Shown piece by piece: positions 11,301 through 20,021 of a DNA stretch of 64,000 bases (within the stretch, counting starts at the first letter, position 1; every line of letters begins with the position of its first letter). A program made the position numbers and the translations under genes. The notes beneath the pieces were generated by a model that saw only the letters and a program-made list of their open reading frames with translations, was not told the origin of the DNA and ran no database searches. This DNA comes from CAWKMN01 sp963850765 (GTDB lineage Bacteria; Chloroflexota; Anaerolineae; Aggregatilineales; Aggregatilineaceae). The DNA is taken from contig CAWKMN010000006.1 of NCBI GenBank assembly GCA_963850765.1, positions 1 to 64,000 of the forward strand, read 5' to 3'.

Positions 11301-11933
11301 TCAATCTCCGCCGGGGGCTGCGATTCCAAACTGGTGGGCAAACTCGAGCGTGTCATATTCGATCCACTCTTCAGCGATTTTTCCGTCGCCGTCGAAGCGA
11401 TAAATCACCGTGAACACGATGCTGAGCGGCTCCCCCGTGGGAGAGAAATCGTAGAATTCGCCTTCAAACGTTCCCCGCAGCACGGCGCGCATGGCGACCC
11501 ACTCACCGCCGCTGATCACGATTTCCGGCGTGACACGAATATCCGGTATGGCGTTATGCAGCAGAATAGCCAACTCGCGGTAGCTGTCGATGGTCAGACC
11601 GGGCCAGGTGGTTTCGCTGGCCGGGAGATGCCCCACATAACCCGCCGCGAAAATCTCTTCCAGGGCCTCGATCTCCCCGTCGTTAATCACGTCATCGACC
11701 AGCCGCCGGATGATCAGCTCGTGGGGCTGCTGGAAATCGAGCGCCAGGGTTGCGGTTGCGGAAGCGATAGACGTGGGTTCAGCCACCGTGAGCGCGGGGG
11801 TAGACGTATCCGACAGAGGTCGATCATCCGGCTCAGACGTCCGGTTGTCGAGAAAAAGCAGCGCGCCACCCATCAGCACCAGACACACGACGACGCCCGC
11901 CATCAGCCTGCGTGTAAAACGATTCCCCGACAT
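11301..11933 (-). CDS. Membrane-anchored SnoaL-like (ester cyclase family) protein
   Basis: A 210-residue protein with one N-terminal membrane segment (MAGVVVCLVLMGGALLFL) and a Thr/Ser-rich spacer. Residues about 70-205 form a SnoaL-like fold: an early helix (LVDDVINDGEIEALEEIF), then GYVGHLP, WPGLTIDSYRELAI and a final EEWIEYDTLEFAHQFG. SnoaL-like proteins include polyketide cyclases, but many are of unknown activity. Here the anchored, outside position argues against polyketide tailoring. It is separated by about 150 AT-rich bases from the secreted protein gene downstream, so it could be transcribed independently. Function remains open. Confidence 0.75.
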   Translation of the reverse strand: MSGNRFTRRLMAGVVVCLVLMGGALLFLDNRTSEPDDRPLSDTSTPALTVAEPTSIASATATLALDFQQPHELIIRRLVDDVINDGEIEALEEIFAAGYVGHLPASETTWPGLTIDSYRELAILLHNAIPDIRVTPEIVISGGEWVAMRAVLRGTFEGEFYDFSPTGEPLSIVFTVIYRFDGDGKIAEEWIEYDTLEFAHQFGIAAPGGD

Positions 11934-12073
11934 TGGAACCCCCTTTGCTTTGGGTGCATTTTAACACAGTGCGGGCATTCACACAGGTTGAAAAGCCATT
12001 TGAGACGATCTCGGTCAAGACGCCGCGGGTTAATTGCCTCATCCCATAAATAACGGCGACACGCGGTTTTTTA

Positions 12074-12305
12074 GGGGAGCACCCCTGTGCGCTCCCCCCT
12101 GGGCGGGTTTGTTAACCCGCCCCTGCATGGTTTACCCTTATCCCCCACCCCTTCCCCGCACGCGGAGAAAGGGGCGCGTCGGAAGTCCCTCTCCGTATAC
12201 GGGGAGGGATTTAGGGAGGGGTTACGATCACGCATCAATATGCATTAACCGTACCCCAAAGGCGGGACGGGGGGTGAGGTTTTCAAACGGTCTCTGACAG
12301 GGCAG
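12074..12305. repeat. Intergenic hairpins and copies of the interspersed repeat
   Basis: The 638-base gap 11934-12571 has no gene I can support. It contains two hairpins (GGGGAGCAC...GTGCGCTCCCC near 12075-12098, and GGGCGGGTTTGTTAACCCGCCC at about 12102-12123). A full copy of the type A interspersed repeat lies at 12131-12225 and opens with TTTACCCTTATCCCCC. A fragment of the type B repeat end (GGGGGGTGAGGTTTTCAAA) lies near 12266-12305. An apparent reading frame across these bases follows only the repeat and is not a gene. Confidence 0.7.
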
Positions 12306-12409
12306 CGGCAGCCCGGTGGTTCGTCCTGTCTTGCCGATGATCACAACCTGCTAGGATCGTCATTTGGAGCAGATCAAATTTTTCGAACTCGAATTTTATA
12401 GCAATTTAA

Positions 12410-12438
12410 TTGGATATTTCATAACATCTGTCTAAAAT
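12410..12438 (+). promoter_or_regulatory. Candidate sigma-70-like promoter of the phosphonate operon
   Basis: TTGGAT (12410-12415) and TAAAAT (12433-12438) are separated by exactly 17 bases in an AT-rich stretch upstream of the dehydrogenase gene. The implied leader is about 125 bases. The match is by eye only; no operator was identified. Confidence 0.35.
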
Positions 12439-12571
12439 TAATTAACGGCATAATCCTGCTCATACAAGTCCAAAGCCAATACGCCGCACTATTGGCTTTA
12501 TCCTGATCGATTGAGCCGTTCATTGTCCGATCTTTTTATCCATCTAGTGTACGAGACGAGCACTCTATCCT

Positions 12572-13522
12572 ATGAAAATCCTACTCGCAAGTTCAATTCA
12601 TTCCGATGCCATCGCACGCCTGGAAGCAAAGAATGATGTCGTTAAGGCATTTGGCGCTTCTGAGCAGGCGCTGGAAGCCGCCATTACCGACCGGGAAGTT
12701 CTGGTTTTTCGCAGCGGCGTGCAGATCAGCGCCAAAGTGATGTCCGCCGCACCCAACCTGAAACTGCTGCTCCGGGCAGGCTCGGGCGTCGACAATATCG
12801 ACATGGATTATGTGGAGGCTCACGCCCTCGAACTGGTGCGTATCCCCGGACCGGGGGGTAAGGCTGTCGCAGAGTTAAGCTTCGCCTTCATGCTGGCGCT
12901 TGCCCGCAACCTGCTGGAAGCCGACCAGAAAACACGGCAGGGGACCTGGGCCAAACAGTCGCTCACGGGCTATCTGCTGACCGGCAAAACGCTGGGGATC
13001 ATTGGGGCGGGCAACATCGGGACGCGCACCGGGTCGCTGGGTGCCGCCTGGGGCATGAACGTCCTGGGCTGCGTCGAGCATCCCGACAAGACTGTCGAGG
13101 CCAATCTGGCGCAAAAAGGCATTCGCCTGACCAGCCGTGAAGACGTGCTCCGCCAGTCCGATTTTGTGAGCATCCATGTTCCGCTTCAGGACTCAACCCG
13201 CAACCTGATTGATGCCAAGGCGCTGGCGCTGATGAAACCGACAGCCTATCTGGTCAATCTGGCACGCGGCGGTGTAGTCGATGAGCAGGCACTCTATGAG
13301 GCCCTGGTCGAAAAGCGGCTGGCGGGCGCGGCGCTGGATGTTCACGCCCACGAGGGTAATGGGCAGATCTCACCCCTGGCCGGACTGACCAACGTCGTGC
13401 TGACGCCGCATATCGGTGCAGGAACCTATGACTCCCAGCGCGAGATCGGGGAGATTATTGTCAACGAGATCGAAGCCTACGTCGCGAAGCACACGGCTCC
13501 ACAGTCCGTACCTCAGGCGTAG
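12572..13522 (+). CDS. D-2-hydroxyacid dehydrogenase family (PGDH-like); possible phosphonopyruvate reductase
   Basis: A 316-residue NAD(P)-dependent D-isomer-specific 2-hydroxyacid dehydrogenase. It has the Rossmann motif GIIGAGNIG (residues 142-150) and the catalytic set R232 (NLARGG), E261 (DVHAHEGNG) and H280 (TPHIGAG). It is shorter than serine-pathway SerA enzymes and has no ACT domain. The family reduces 2-keto acids or oxidises 2-hydroxy acids. The next gene, 72 bases downstream, encodes PEP mutase, whose product phosphonopyruvate is a 2-keto acid. My inference is reduction of phosphonopyruvate to phosphonolactate, a step described for the valinophos pathway. A plain 3-phosphoglycerate or glyoxylate-type dehydrogenase is the alternative. 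No serC is adjacent. Confidence 0.88.
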   Translation: MKILLASSIHSDAIARLEAKNDVVKAFGASEQALEAAITDREVLVFRSGVQISAKVMSAAPNLKLLLRAGSGVDNIDMDYVEAHALELVRIPGPGGKAVAELSFAFMLALARNLLEADQKTRQGTWAKQSLTGYLLTGKTLGIIGAGNIGTRTGSLGAAWGMNVLGCVEHPDKTVEANLAQKGIRLTSREDVLRQSDFVSIHVPLQDSTRNLIDAKALALMKPTAYLVNLARGGVVDEQALYEALVEKRLAGAALDVHAHEGNGQISPLAGLTNVVLTPHIGAGTYDSQREIGEIIVNEIEAYVAKHTAPQSVPQA

Positions 13523-13594
13523 TCGGGCAGCCAGCTCGACCATTCATCATCGGATGATATTGACTTATTCAGCGGGATAAACAGGGGCAACACG

Positions 13595-14515
13595 ATGAAA
13601 AAAACCACACAATTCAAACAGCTTCTCCAGTCGAAGCAGGTCGAATTCCTGATGGAAGCGCACAGTGGATTGAGCGCGCGCATTGTCGAAGAAGCCGGCT
13701 TTAAAGGGATCTGGGGCAGCGGACTTTCGATGTCGGCCATGCTAGGCGTGCGTGACGCCAATGAGGCGAGCTGGACGCAGGTGCTAGACCAGCTCGAATT
13801 TATGTCCGATGCGACGAGCATCCCGATCCTGCTCGATGCGGATACCGGCTATGGGAATTTCAACAACGTGCGCCGGCTGGTCAAGAAGCTCGAACAGATC
13901 AACATCCCGGCGATATGCATCGAAGACAAGATTTTCCCCAAGACGAATTCGTTTATCGACGGCGAGTCGCAGCCGCTGGCCGAAATCGATGAGTTTGTCG
14001 GCAAGATCCAGGCGGCCAAGGATACGCAGCAGGACCCGGATTTTTGCGTCGTGGCGCGCGTGGAGGCGCTGATCGCCGGGCATGGACTGGACGAAGCCCT
14101 CAGGCGGGCGGAAGCCTATTATATGGCCGGCGCGGATGCGATCCTTATGCACAGCAAGCGCGATACGGCGGATGAAATCGTCGAGTTCATGAAGGAATGG
14201 GGTTCGATTGGCCCGATCGTGATCGTGCCCACCATGTACTACAACACGCCCACCGAGCTTTACGAGCAGATGGGGATCAGCATCGTGATCTGGGCGAACC
14301 ATATGCTGCGCGCCAGCATTAAAGCCATGCAGGAAGCCGCCGCCCAGATTCACGAGTCTCGCTCAATCAGCGCGCTGGAGCCGAATATCGTCACGGTGAA
14401 GGAGATCTTCCGGCTGCAAAATGCGGACGAACTGAAGAAGGCGGAGAAACGCTATCTGGCGCACCCGTCGCACACAACCGTTCGTTCCAATGCCGAGCCG
14501 CTCTCTGGCACCTAG
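13595..14515 (+). CDS. pepM: Phosphoenolpyruvate mutase (phosphonate biosynthesis)
   Basis: A 306-residue protein of the PEP mutase/isocitrate lyase superfamily. It rearranges PEP to phosphonopyruvate, forming the C-P bond of most natural phosphonates. The diagnostic EDKxxxxxNS signature is complete: EDKIFPKTNS at residues 110-119. The metal-binding loop DADTGYGNF lies at 81-89, and an early SGLSARIVEEAGF segment matches PepM rather than methylisocitrate lyase or phosphonopyruvate hydrolase. Length is normal. It follows the dehydrogenase gene by 72 bases and precedes the ATP-grasp gene by 19. The reaction strongly favours PEP, so a partner must pull it forward. The usual decarboxylase (ppd) is not encoded nearby, leaving the dehydrogenase as the candidate. 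Confidence 0.93.
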   Translation: MKKTTQFKQLLQSKQVEFLMEAHSGLSARIVEEAGFKGIWGSGLSMSAMLGVRDANEASWTQVLDQLEFMSDATSIPILLDADTGYGNFNNVRRLVKKLEQINIPAICIEDKIFPKTNSFIDGESQPLAEIDEFVGKIQAAKDTQQDPDFCVVARVEALIAGHGLDEALRRAEAYYMAGADAILMHSKRDTADEIVEFMKEWGSIGPIVIVPTMYYNTPTELYEQMGISIVIWANHMLRASIKAMQEAAAQIHESRSISALEPNIVTVKEIFRLQNADELKKAEKRYLAHPSHTTVRSNAEPLSGT

Positions 14516-14534
14516 GGGAACAAGAGGGGATGGG

Positions 14535-15767
14535 ATGGTGCGATTTAATTCTGGGGAAAAACCGCACGCGATTGTCATCGGCCTGGATTGCATGACGGGG
14601 TTGCAGACCGCGCGTATCCTGGCACATCACGGCGTGCCACAAGTAGCCATCGTCGAAAATCCACATCACTACTGCGCCCGGACTCGTTTGGTCCGGGACA
14701 TTTTTACTGCCGACACGGCCGGTGAAGAGTTTGTCAACCTGCTCGAAAAACTGGGGCCGGAGTTCGATCAGAAACCCGTCCTGATCCCCTGCACGGATAT
14801 GGCGGTCTATCAGATGTCGCTGAACCGCGGCCGGCTGGAGCCGTACTACCGTTTTGCACTGCCCGACCATGATACGGTTGAGCGGTTGATGAACAAAACC
14901 TACTTCTATCGTTATGCGCAGGAGCAGGGTTTTCCAATTCCGTCCACATTCTTTCTGAAGAGCCGGGAAGATGCCGAATGCGCCGCCAGCAAGCTGGCCT
15001 ATCCGGCCATTCTGAAGCCGCCGTTCAAAACGCCGACCTGGGAGCATAACACCAAGGCCAAGGTGTTCAAGGTGGAGAGCGCCGAAGAACTGCTCAAGAC
15101 CTATGATCGCTGCGCGGGCTGGGCGGATCTCCTGATGGCCCAGGAATGGATCGTCGGCACGGATGCCGACCTGTATTCGTGCAACTGCTATTTCAACGCC
15201 GCGGCCGAGCCGCTGGTGACGTTTGTGGCGCGCAAACTCCGCCAATGGCCGCCCGAAACGGGTACAAGCTGCCTGGGCGAAGAAGTGCGCAACGATGAGG
15301 TGCTGAACGAAACCGTCCGGTTGTTTCGCGCGGCCAACTTTTACGGCCTGGGTTACGTCGAGATGAAGCAGGATCAGCGCACCGGCAAGCACTACATTGT
15401 CGAGCCGAACATTGGCCGACCGACCGGCCGCTCGGCCATTGCCGAGGCTGGCGGTGTCGAGCTCATCTACACGGCCTACTGCGATCTGGCTGGCCTGCCG
15501 CTGCCTGAAAATCGGACACAGATGTACCGGGGAGCCAAATGGATCTCGTTCCGCCGCGATTTTCAGTCGGCATGGTTCTACTGGCGGCGCGGCGATCTGA
15601 CGCTGCGCGACTGGATGCAGTCGTGGCGCGGTAAGAAGGTCGATGCGATCTTTTCGTGGCGCGATCCGGCCCCGTTTCTCTACGATATGCTGAAGCCGCT
15701 CGAGTGGGCTCAAAGACAAGGTGCTGCGGCGCAATTAGCGGCGCTGGTTTGCCCGCCAATTCACTGA
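14535..15767 (+). CDS. ATP-grasp ligase in the phosphonate locus
   Basis: A 410-residue protein of the predicted ATP-grasp carboligase type (COG3919-like). The N-terminal pre-ATP-grasp domain (IVIGLDCMTGLQTARILAHH) is followed by the ATP-binding lysine region YPAILKPPFKTP, the QEWIVGTDADLYS strand and the metal/phosphate region YIVEPNIGRPTGRS. ATP-grasp enzymes activate a carboxylate as acyl phosphate and join it to an amine or other nucleophile. Located 19 bases after pepM, it plausibly couples a phosphono-acid to an amino acid or to a surface polymer. That is inference. The ATG at 14535 is preferred over an upstream in-frame codon because AAGAGGGG precedes it and it avoids overlapping pepM. 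Single-substrate identity cannot be read from sequence. Confidence 0.85.
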   Translation: MVRFNSGEKPHAIVIGLDCMTGLQTARILAHHGVPQVAIVENPHHYCARTRLVRDIFTADTAGEEFVNLLEKLGPEFDQKPVLIPCTDMAVYQMSLNRGRLEPYYRFALPDHDTVERLMNKTYFYRYAQEQGFPIPSTFFLKSREDAECAASKLAYPAILKPPFKTPTWEHNTKAKVFKVESAEELLKTYDRCAGWADLLMAQEWIVGTDADLYSCNCYFNAAAEPLVTFVARKLRQWPPETGTSCLGEEVRNDEVLNETVRLFRAANFYGLGYVEMKQDQRTGKHYIVEPNIGRPTGRSAIAEAGGVELIYTAYCDLAGLPLPENRTQMYRGAKWISFRRDFQSAWFYWRRGDLTLRDWMQSWRGKKVDAIFSWRDPAPFLYDMLKPLEWAQRQGAAAQLAALVCPPIH

Positions 15768-15785
15768 ATTTGTCTGAGGCTGTTG

Positions 15786-15813
15786 GTAGGGGCGTATCGC
15801 GATACGCCCCTAC
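15786..15813. terminator. Perfect 28-bp palindrome between convergent genes
   Basis: GTAGGGGCGTATCG is followed immediately by its exact reverse complement. It sits between the end of the ATP-grasp gene and the end of the convergent MFS gene, so it could terminate both. No T-run follows, and related GTATCGCGATACGCCCCTAC-type palindromes are scattered in genomes of this kind, so it may equally be a repeat. Confidence 0.55.
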
Positions 15814-15868
15814 GATGCCAACCGTCTGCTCTGGCTCGGCAATAGAGAGGGGTAAACTCCGGGACTGA

Positions 15869-17170
15869 TCATTCCGTATCGACGGCGTGCATCTCCGGGT
15901 TGAGCGTCGCCAGCAGCGCGACGATGCTCAGCAGCGCGCCTGCCCCGACAAACATCGCCGTCACATTCCAGTCGCCCAACACCCCGGCGATCGCATTCGA
16001 GATCGGCGTCAGCCCAACCTCGGCCAGCACGATCAGGCTCATCACGCGCCCCATCATATCAGCCGGCACGTTTCGCTGCGTCAGGGTGATGGCGTTCACA
16101 TTGCCAAAGCCTGCGCTGCACCCGATCAGCAGCCACAGGGCACACGCGGCGAACAACACGGGCGTAAAGCCTATCACGATCATCAGGACGCCTTGCAGTG
16201 CGACCCCCAGCAGGCTCACCAAACCCGGCCGCCGCGGGTGGATCATACCTGCCGCCACCGTCCCGATCAGCATCCCCACGGCGAAGCTGGATAACATCAT
16301 GCCAAACGCTGCCGAGCCTTCGTCAAAGCGGACCCGGCTCAGCGTGGCCGATCCGACCACGAGCGGCCCTGCGAACAGGATGTTGATCGCGGCCAGCACG
16401 CCGACCAGGGTTTGCAAGCGTTTTTCCTGCCGCACCAGCCGGAACATCGCGCCAATGTCGCTCCACAGGCCGGCGCGCGCGGGGGCTGTCTCGGCCGCGG
16501 CGGTAATGGGTGTCGCACGCATCATCATCAGCATCACCGATGTGAATACGAAGGTCAGCGCATCGAAGGCAAACGACAGCACCACGCCCACCGTATTAAC
16601 CAGCACCCCGGCCAGCCCAGGACCGGCGATGAACGCCAGCTGCGACGTGCTCAGCATCAGCGAGTTACTGGCCTTGAGCTCATCCTTGTTCATCAGGGTC
16701 GGGATCATGGCGCGATAGGCCGGGTGGAAAAAAGCATCCACGGTGCCGAAGGTGAGTGTGATCACGTACAGCATCCACAGCCGGGTCCAATCGGCGGCGG
16801 CGATCAGCGTCAGCAGGACGATCACGCCGAGGCGCAGCAGATTGGACACGATCATCACCGTGCGCGGCGCGAAGCGATCCGCGACCGCCCCGCCGACCAG
16901 CGTAAAGATCGCACGCGGAATGCCGCCGGCCATCAGAATCGTGCCGAAAGCCAGGGATGAGCCGGTCATCTGGAAGACCAGCCAGGGCAGCGCGACAAAA
17001 TAGAACTGGTCGCCCAGCAGCGAGACGTTCTCGCCCAGCCACAGCAGCCGGAAATTCCGGTTTGCCAGCGGCCCCCACCACGCCATCCGCGCCGCCGGGG
17101 CGGCGGGCGCCGCTGCGGCAGCGGGCGCTGAGATTACACTTTGGTCGAGCACCTCAACGAGTTCAGCCAC
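15869..17170 (-). CDS. MFS transporter, multidrug/siderophore-exporter-like
   Basis: A 433-residue major facilitator superfamily protein with about 12 hydrophobic segments. An Ala/Pro-rich cytoplasmic N-terminus of about 30 residues precedes NRNFRLLWLGENVSLLGDQF, the usual opening of the EntS-like MFS_3 branch. The loop GGAVADRFAPRTVMI is the A-motif (GxxxDRxxxR). The first codon appears to be GTG, with AAAGGA upstream. It faces the phosphonate locus tail-to-tail, so export of that product is possible but unsupported by operon structure. The immediate downstream gene on its strand is far away, and the esterase gene lies just upstream, 40 bases away. Confidence 0.9.
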   Translation of the reverse strand: MAELVEVLDQSVISAPAAAAAPAAPAARMAWWGPLANRNFRLLWLGENVSLLGDQFYFVALPWLVFQMTGSSLAFGTILMAGGIPRAIFTLVGGAVADRFAPRTVMIVSNLLRLGVIVLLTLIAAADWTRLWMLYVITLTFGTVDAFFHPAYRAMIPTLMNKDELKASNSLMLSTSQLAFIAGPGLAGVLVNTVGVVLSFAFDALTFVFTSVMLMMMRATPITAAAETAPARAGLWSDIGAMFRLVRQEKRLQTLVGVLAAINILFAGPLVVGSATLSRVRFDEGSAAFGMMLSSFAVGMLIGTVAAGMIHPRRPGLVSLLGVALQGVLMIVIGFTPVLFAACALWLLIGCSAGFGNVNAITLTQRNVPADMMGRVMSLIVLAEVGLTPISNAIAGVLGDWNVTAMFVGAGALLSIVALLATLNPEMHAVDTE

Positions 17171-17210
17171 GAGTGATCCTTTCGATCCGGCAGTGGCACC
17201 GCGCCAGCGC

Positions 17211-18059
17211 CTATTCTACGCCTGCGTAAAAACGGAGATAGTCCGGGGCGTGTTCGCTCCAATAGCTCCAGTCGTGGATGCCCGGCCACACGTGACCCTG
17301 GAAATCCGCGATCTGAGCATAGAGGAACATGGCATTCACCAGATGAAGAACGCCACCCAGAAGAAAATCGCCATTGCCAATATCCACAAAAAACCGCGTA
17401 TCGGGCGGCCATTTGTCCGCTTCGATCAAACTCACAATGTCGCGCTCGGCAAAGAGTTCGCCCTGCGGTCCGTAAAGATAGTCCGAAATAGGGTCACCCC
17501 CGAATTGAAAAATCGCCGGGCTGTGCGCGCCCACCGCACTGAACAGATCCGGGTGGCGGATGGTCAGGTAGAGTGCGCCGTAACCGCCCATGCTCAGGCC
17601 GCCGATGAAGCGGGTTTCGCGCGTGGCCGCCGTGGGGAACTCGCTGTCTACCGCGTCCAGCAGTTCGTTGACGATATACGTTTCATAGTCGCCCTCTGAG
17701 CCCATTGATATAAAAGCTGTCGTCACCATCGGGCATCAGAATCACCAGGGGGGCGATCTCACCCGCCAGGATCAACTCGGTGGCGGTGTCGTCGAGATGA
17801 CCTTGATTCACCCAATCCGTATGGTCGCCGTGCAGACCGTGCAGCATGACCAGCAGCGGCAGGTCTTCCAGGCGGCACCAGTCGGGGGAAGATACACATT
17901 GTAGGATTTCTCCTGCGCGATGGCTTCACTCTCGATCTGGCGGGTGATCACGACCCCCGAATCCGGCAGGCAGGGCGTGGAATCCTGAGCATGGCCGGGC
18001 AGCACTGGCCCCAGCACGACGAGCAGGAGCAGGACAATCACGAGCTTGCGGAGTGCCAT
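17211..18059 (-). CDS. Secreted esterase (esterase D / PF00756-like), two frameshifts
   Basis: An alpha/beta hydrolase of the putative esterase family. It opens with a clear signal peptide (LVIVLLLLVVLGPVLPGHAQ) and ATG at 18059 preceded by AAGGAAG. The N-terminal strand YNVYLPP leads to a slipped frame near 17890, and a second slip occurs near 17715. After it the reading is clean: nucleophile motif GLSMGGYGAL, acidic segment and C-terminal histidine region HDWSYWSEH. The rebuilt length of about 282 residues is normal for the family, which cleaves acyl esters and includes feruloyl esterases and mycolyltransferase-like enzymes. A real pseudogene is possible, but both defects resemble the indels seen elsewhere in this assembly. 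Confidence 0.75.
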
Positions 18060-18293
18060 CGGTAGGCTTCCTTTCATAAGTCAACCAAGGGCTGCGGATC
18101 GGAGCACAGTGAAGGTGTCTGAGGTGGGCTGGAGGGTGGCAGGTGATCCTTACCTGATTACTATACCGGGAAGCGTGGCGGCTGCCATCAGGCGATAGTC
18201 GAAAAAAAGATTGGGCGGTGGTCTAAAGGTGAGGGGGTGAATGAAACAATAATGAGCATATATCAAAGCGGCGCAAGGGCTTGGCAGAAACAA

Positions 18294-18419
18294 GCCTCAC
18301 CCCCGGCGGGCGTCCCCTTCGGGCCTGCCCGCATCCCCCTCTCCAGCCGAGCTAGAGAGGGGGAACAAGCGGCGTTTTCTCCCCTCTCCACGGCGTGGAG
18401 AGGGGCCGGGGGTGAGGCC
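18294..18419. repeat. Type B interspersed hairpin repeat
   Basis: The 363-base gap 18060-18422 contains no supported gene. This copy is bounded by GCCTCACCCCCGG and CCGGGGGTGAGGCC in inverted orientation. Two inner hairpins are CTCTCCAGCCGAGCTAGAGAG and CCCCTCTCCACGGCGTGGAG. It abuts the stop codon of the aldolase gene. Confidence 0.8.
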
Positions 18420-18422
18420 CGG

Positions 18423-19490
18423 TTATGCAACCGTCACGCTGCTGTCGAGATACACATCCTGGATGGCGTTGAGGATCTCGACGCCGTCCTGCATCGGGCG
18501 CTGGAACGCCTTGCGTCCGCTGATCAGGCCCATGCCGCCGGCCCGCTTGTTGATCACGGCTGTGCGCACGGCCTGCGCCAGATCGCCCGCGCCCTTCAAT
18601 TCGCCGCCGCTGTTGATCAGCCCGATCCGGCCCATGTAGCCGTTCGCCACCTGATAGCGCGTCAGGTCGATCGGGTGATCGCTGCTCAGCTCGGTGTACA
18701 TTTTCTCGCTGTACTTGCCGAATTTCAGCGCCTTAAAGCCGCCGTTGTTCTCCGGCATTTTTTGCTTCAGAATGTCCGCTTCGATGGTCGCGCCCAGGTG
18801 ATTGGCCTGCCCGGTCAGATCCGCGGCCACATGATAATCGGTGCCGTCCTGCTTGAAGTCGTTGTTGCGGGTGTAGCACCAGAGGATTGTCGCCATGCCC
18901 AGGTCGTGAGCCGCTTTAAACGCCTCGCTGACCTCGACGATCTGGCGGCTGGATTCGGGCGAGCCGAAGTAGATCGTCGCGCCGACGGCGACTGCGCCCA
19001 TATCATAGGCGTGCCGCACCTGCGCGAAGAAGATCTGGTCGTACTTGTTGGGATAGGTCAGCAGTTCGTTGTGGTTGAGCTTCAGCACAAACGGGATGCG
19101 GTGGGCATATTTGCGGGCCACCGAGCCCAGCACGCCCAGTGTCGAGGCGACGGCGTTGCAGCCGCCTTCGATGGCAAGTTCCACGATCTTTTCGGGGTCA
19201 AAGTAGATCGGGTTGGGAGCGAACGACGCGCCCGCCGTGTGTTCGATCCCCTGATCCACCGGCAGAATCGAGAGATAGCCCGTGCTCGCCAGCCGGCCGT
19301 GATCGAATAACTGCTGCAAGCTGCGCAGCACATTGATCGGGCGGTCGGTGTGGATCCAAACCCGGTCCACAAAATCCGGCCCCGGCAGGTGCAGCAGGTC
19401 CTTGGCGATGGTTTTGGACTGGTAGCCCAGCAGATACTCGGCTTCTTCGCCCAACAGGGATTCAATGTGTCCAGTAGTAAGCGTTGCCAT
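18423..19490 (-). CDS. fbaB: Fructose-bisphosphate aldolase, class I (DhnA/FbaB type)
   Basis: A 355-residue protein of the archaeal-type class I aldolase family, which uses a Schiff-base lysine and no metal to interconvert fructose-1,6-bisphosphate with dihydroxyacetone phosphate and glyceraldehyde-3-phosphate. Recognisable blocks are LSILPVDQGIEHTAG, FVLKLNHNELL, AVAVGATIYFG and the C-terminal phosphate-binding stretch LINSGGELKGAGDLAQAV. Length matches the longer bacterial branch of this family. It stands alone between repeats, so transcription is probably monocistronic. Not connected by context to its neighbours. Confidence 0.93.
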   Translation of the reverse strand: MATLTTGHIESLLGEEAEYLLGYQSKTIAKDLLHLPGPDFVDRVWIHTDRPINVLRSLQQLFDHGRLASTGYLSILPVDQGIEHTAGASFAPNPIYFDPEKIVELAIEGGCNAVASTLGVLGSVARKYAHRIPFVLKLNHNELLTYPNKYDQIFFAQVRHAYDMGAVAVGATIYFGSPESSRQIVEVSEAFKAAHDLGMATILWCYTRNNDFKQDGTDYHVAADLTGQANHLGATIEADILKQKMPENNGGFKALKFGKYSEKMYTELSSDHPIDLTRYQVANGYMGRIGLINSGGELKGAGDLAQAVRTAVINKRAGGMGLISGRKAFQRPMQDGVEILNAIQDVYLDSSVTVA

Positions 19491-19574
19491 GATGAGGTTC
19501 TCTTTCTATACTCACTCGTCAAACAGAATCATAACACGCTGTGGGCCGCACGCAATGAATTGGGGTATCGAGTG

Positions 19575-20009
19575 ATGACAATTGTGGATCTGCCGCGTTC
19601 GCCGGGGACGTATGTGCTGTGGGTGCGCCTCGGCCGGCCGCTCTCGCTGGACGTGGGCCGCCTGGGAGCGATCGATCTGCCCGCCGGCCTGTACGCCTAC
19701 GTGGGCAGCGCGCACGGCCCAGGCGGACTGCGAGCCCGCGTCAACCGCCATCTGCGCGCCGACAAACCCGCTCACTGGCACATCGACCGGCTGACGGCAC
19801 AGGCTCCTGTGGTGGCCGTGTGGTGGACCGAATCGGCGGAGAAGCTGGAATGCCGGTGGGCGCAGTGCCTGATGGGGTGGCGAACGGGGTTCGTGCCGCG
19901 CTTTGGTTCGTCCGACTGCGCATGCCGGGCACACCTGATCGCCCTGGATGCGGGGATGCTCCCGCGCATCTGGGGAGCCCTGGACGAGCCGAGCGTGATC
20001 GCCCTGTGA
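19575..20009 (+). CDS. GIY-YIG-type DUF123 family protein
   Basis: A 144-residue protein of the COG1833/DUF123 family, which carries a diverged GIY-YIG nuclease fold. The GIY-YIG elements appear as AGLYAYVGSA (about residues 36-45), followed by GGLRARVNRHLRAD with the expected arginine, then HWHIDRLT. C-terminal cysteines (SSDCACRAHLI) match the family. Its function is unknown; members occur as free-standing proteins or fused to endonuclease III. The ATG at 19575 begins a typical MTIVDLPRSPGTYVLW start; an upstream in-frame extension overlaps the aldolase gene and lacks family character. It is divergent from the aldolase gene. Confidence 0.85.
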   Translation: MTIVDLPRSPGTYVLWVRLGRPLSLDVGRLGAIDLPAGLYAYVGSAHGPGGLRARVNRHLRADKPAHWHIDRLTAQAPVVAVWWTESAEKLECRWAQCLMGWRTGFVPRFGSSDCACRAHLIALDAGMLPRIWGALDEPSVIAL

Positions 20010-20021
20010 TCGTGGGAAAAG

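Noticed and set aside
12034..12297. A short plus-strand reading of 87 codons in the 11934-12571 gap
   Set aside because: It runs across the interspersed repeat, and similar peptides arise at other repeat copies; there is no ribosome-binding site of note.
14391..15734. A long open reading on the strand opposite the ATP-grasp gene
   Set aside because: It mirrors the codon pattern of the ATP-grasp gene, has no recognisable family and lacks a plausible ribosome-binding site. High GC makes such antisense openings common here.
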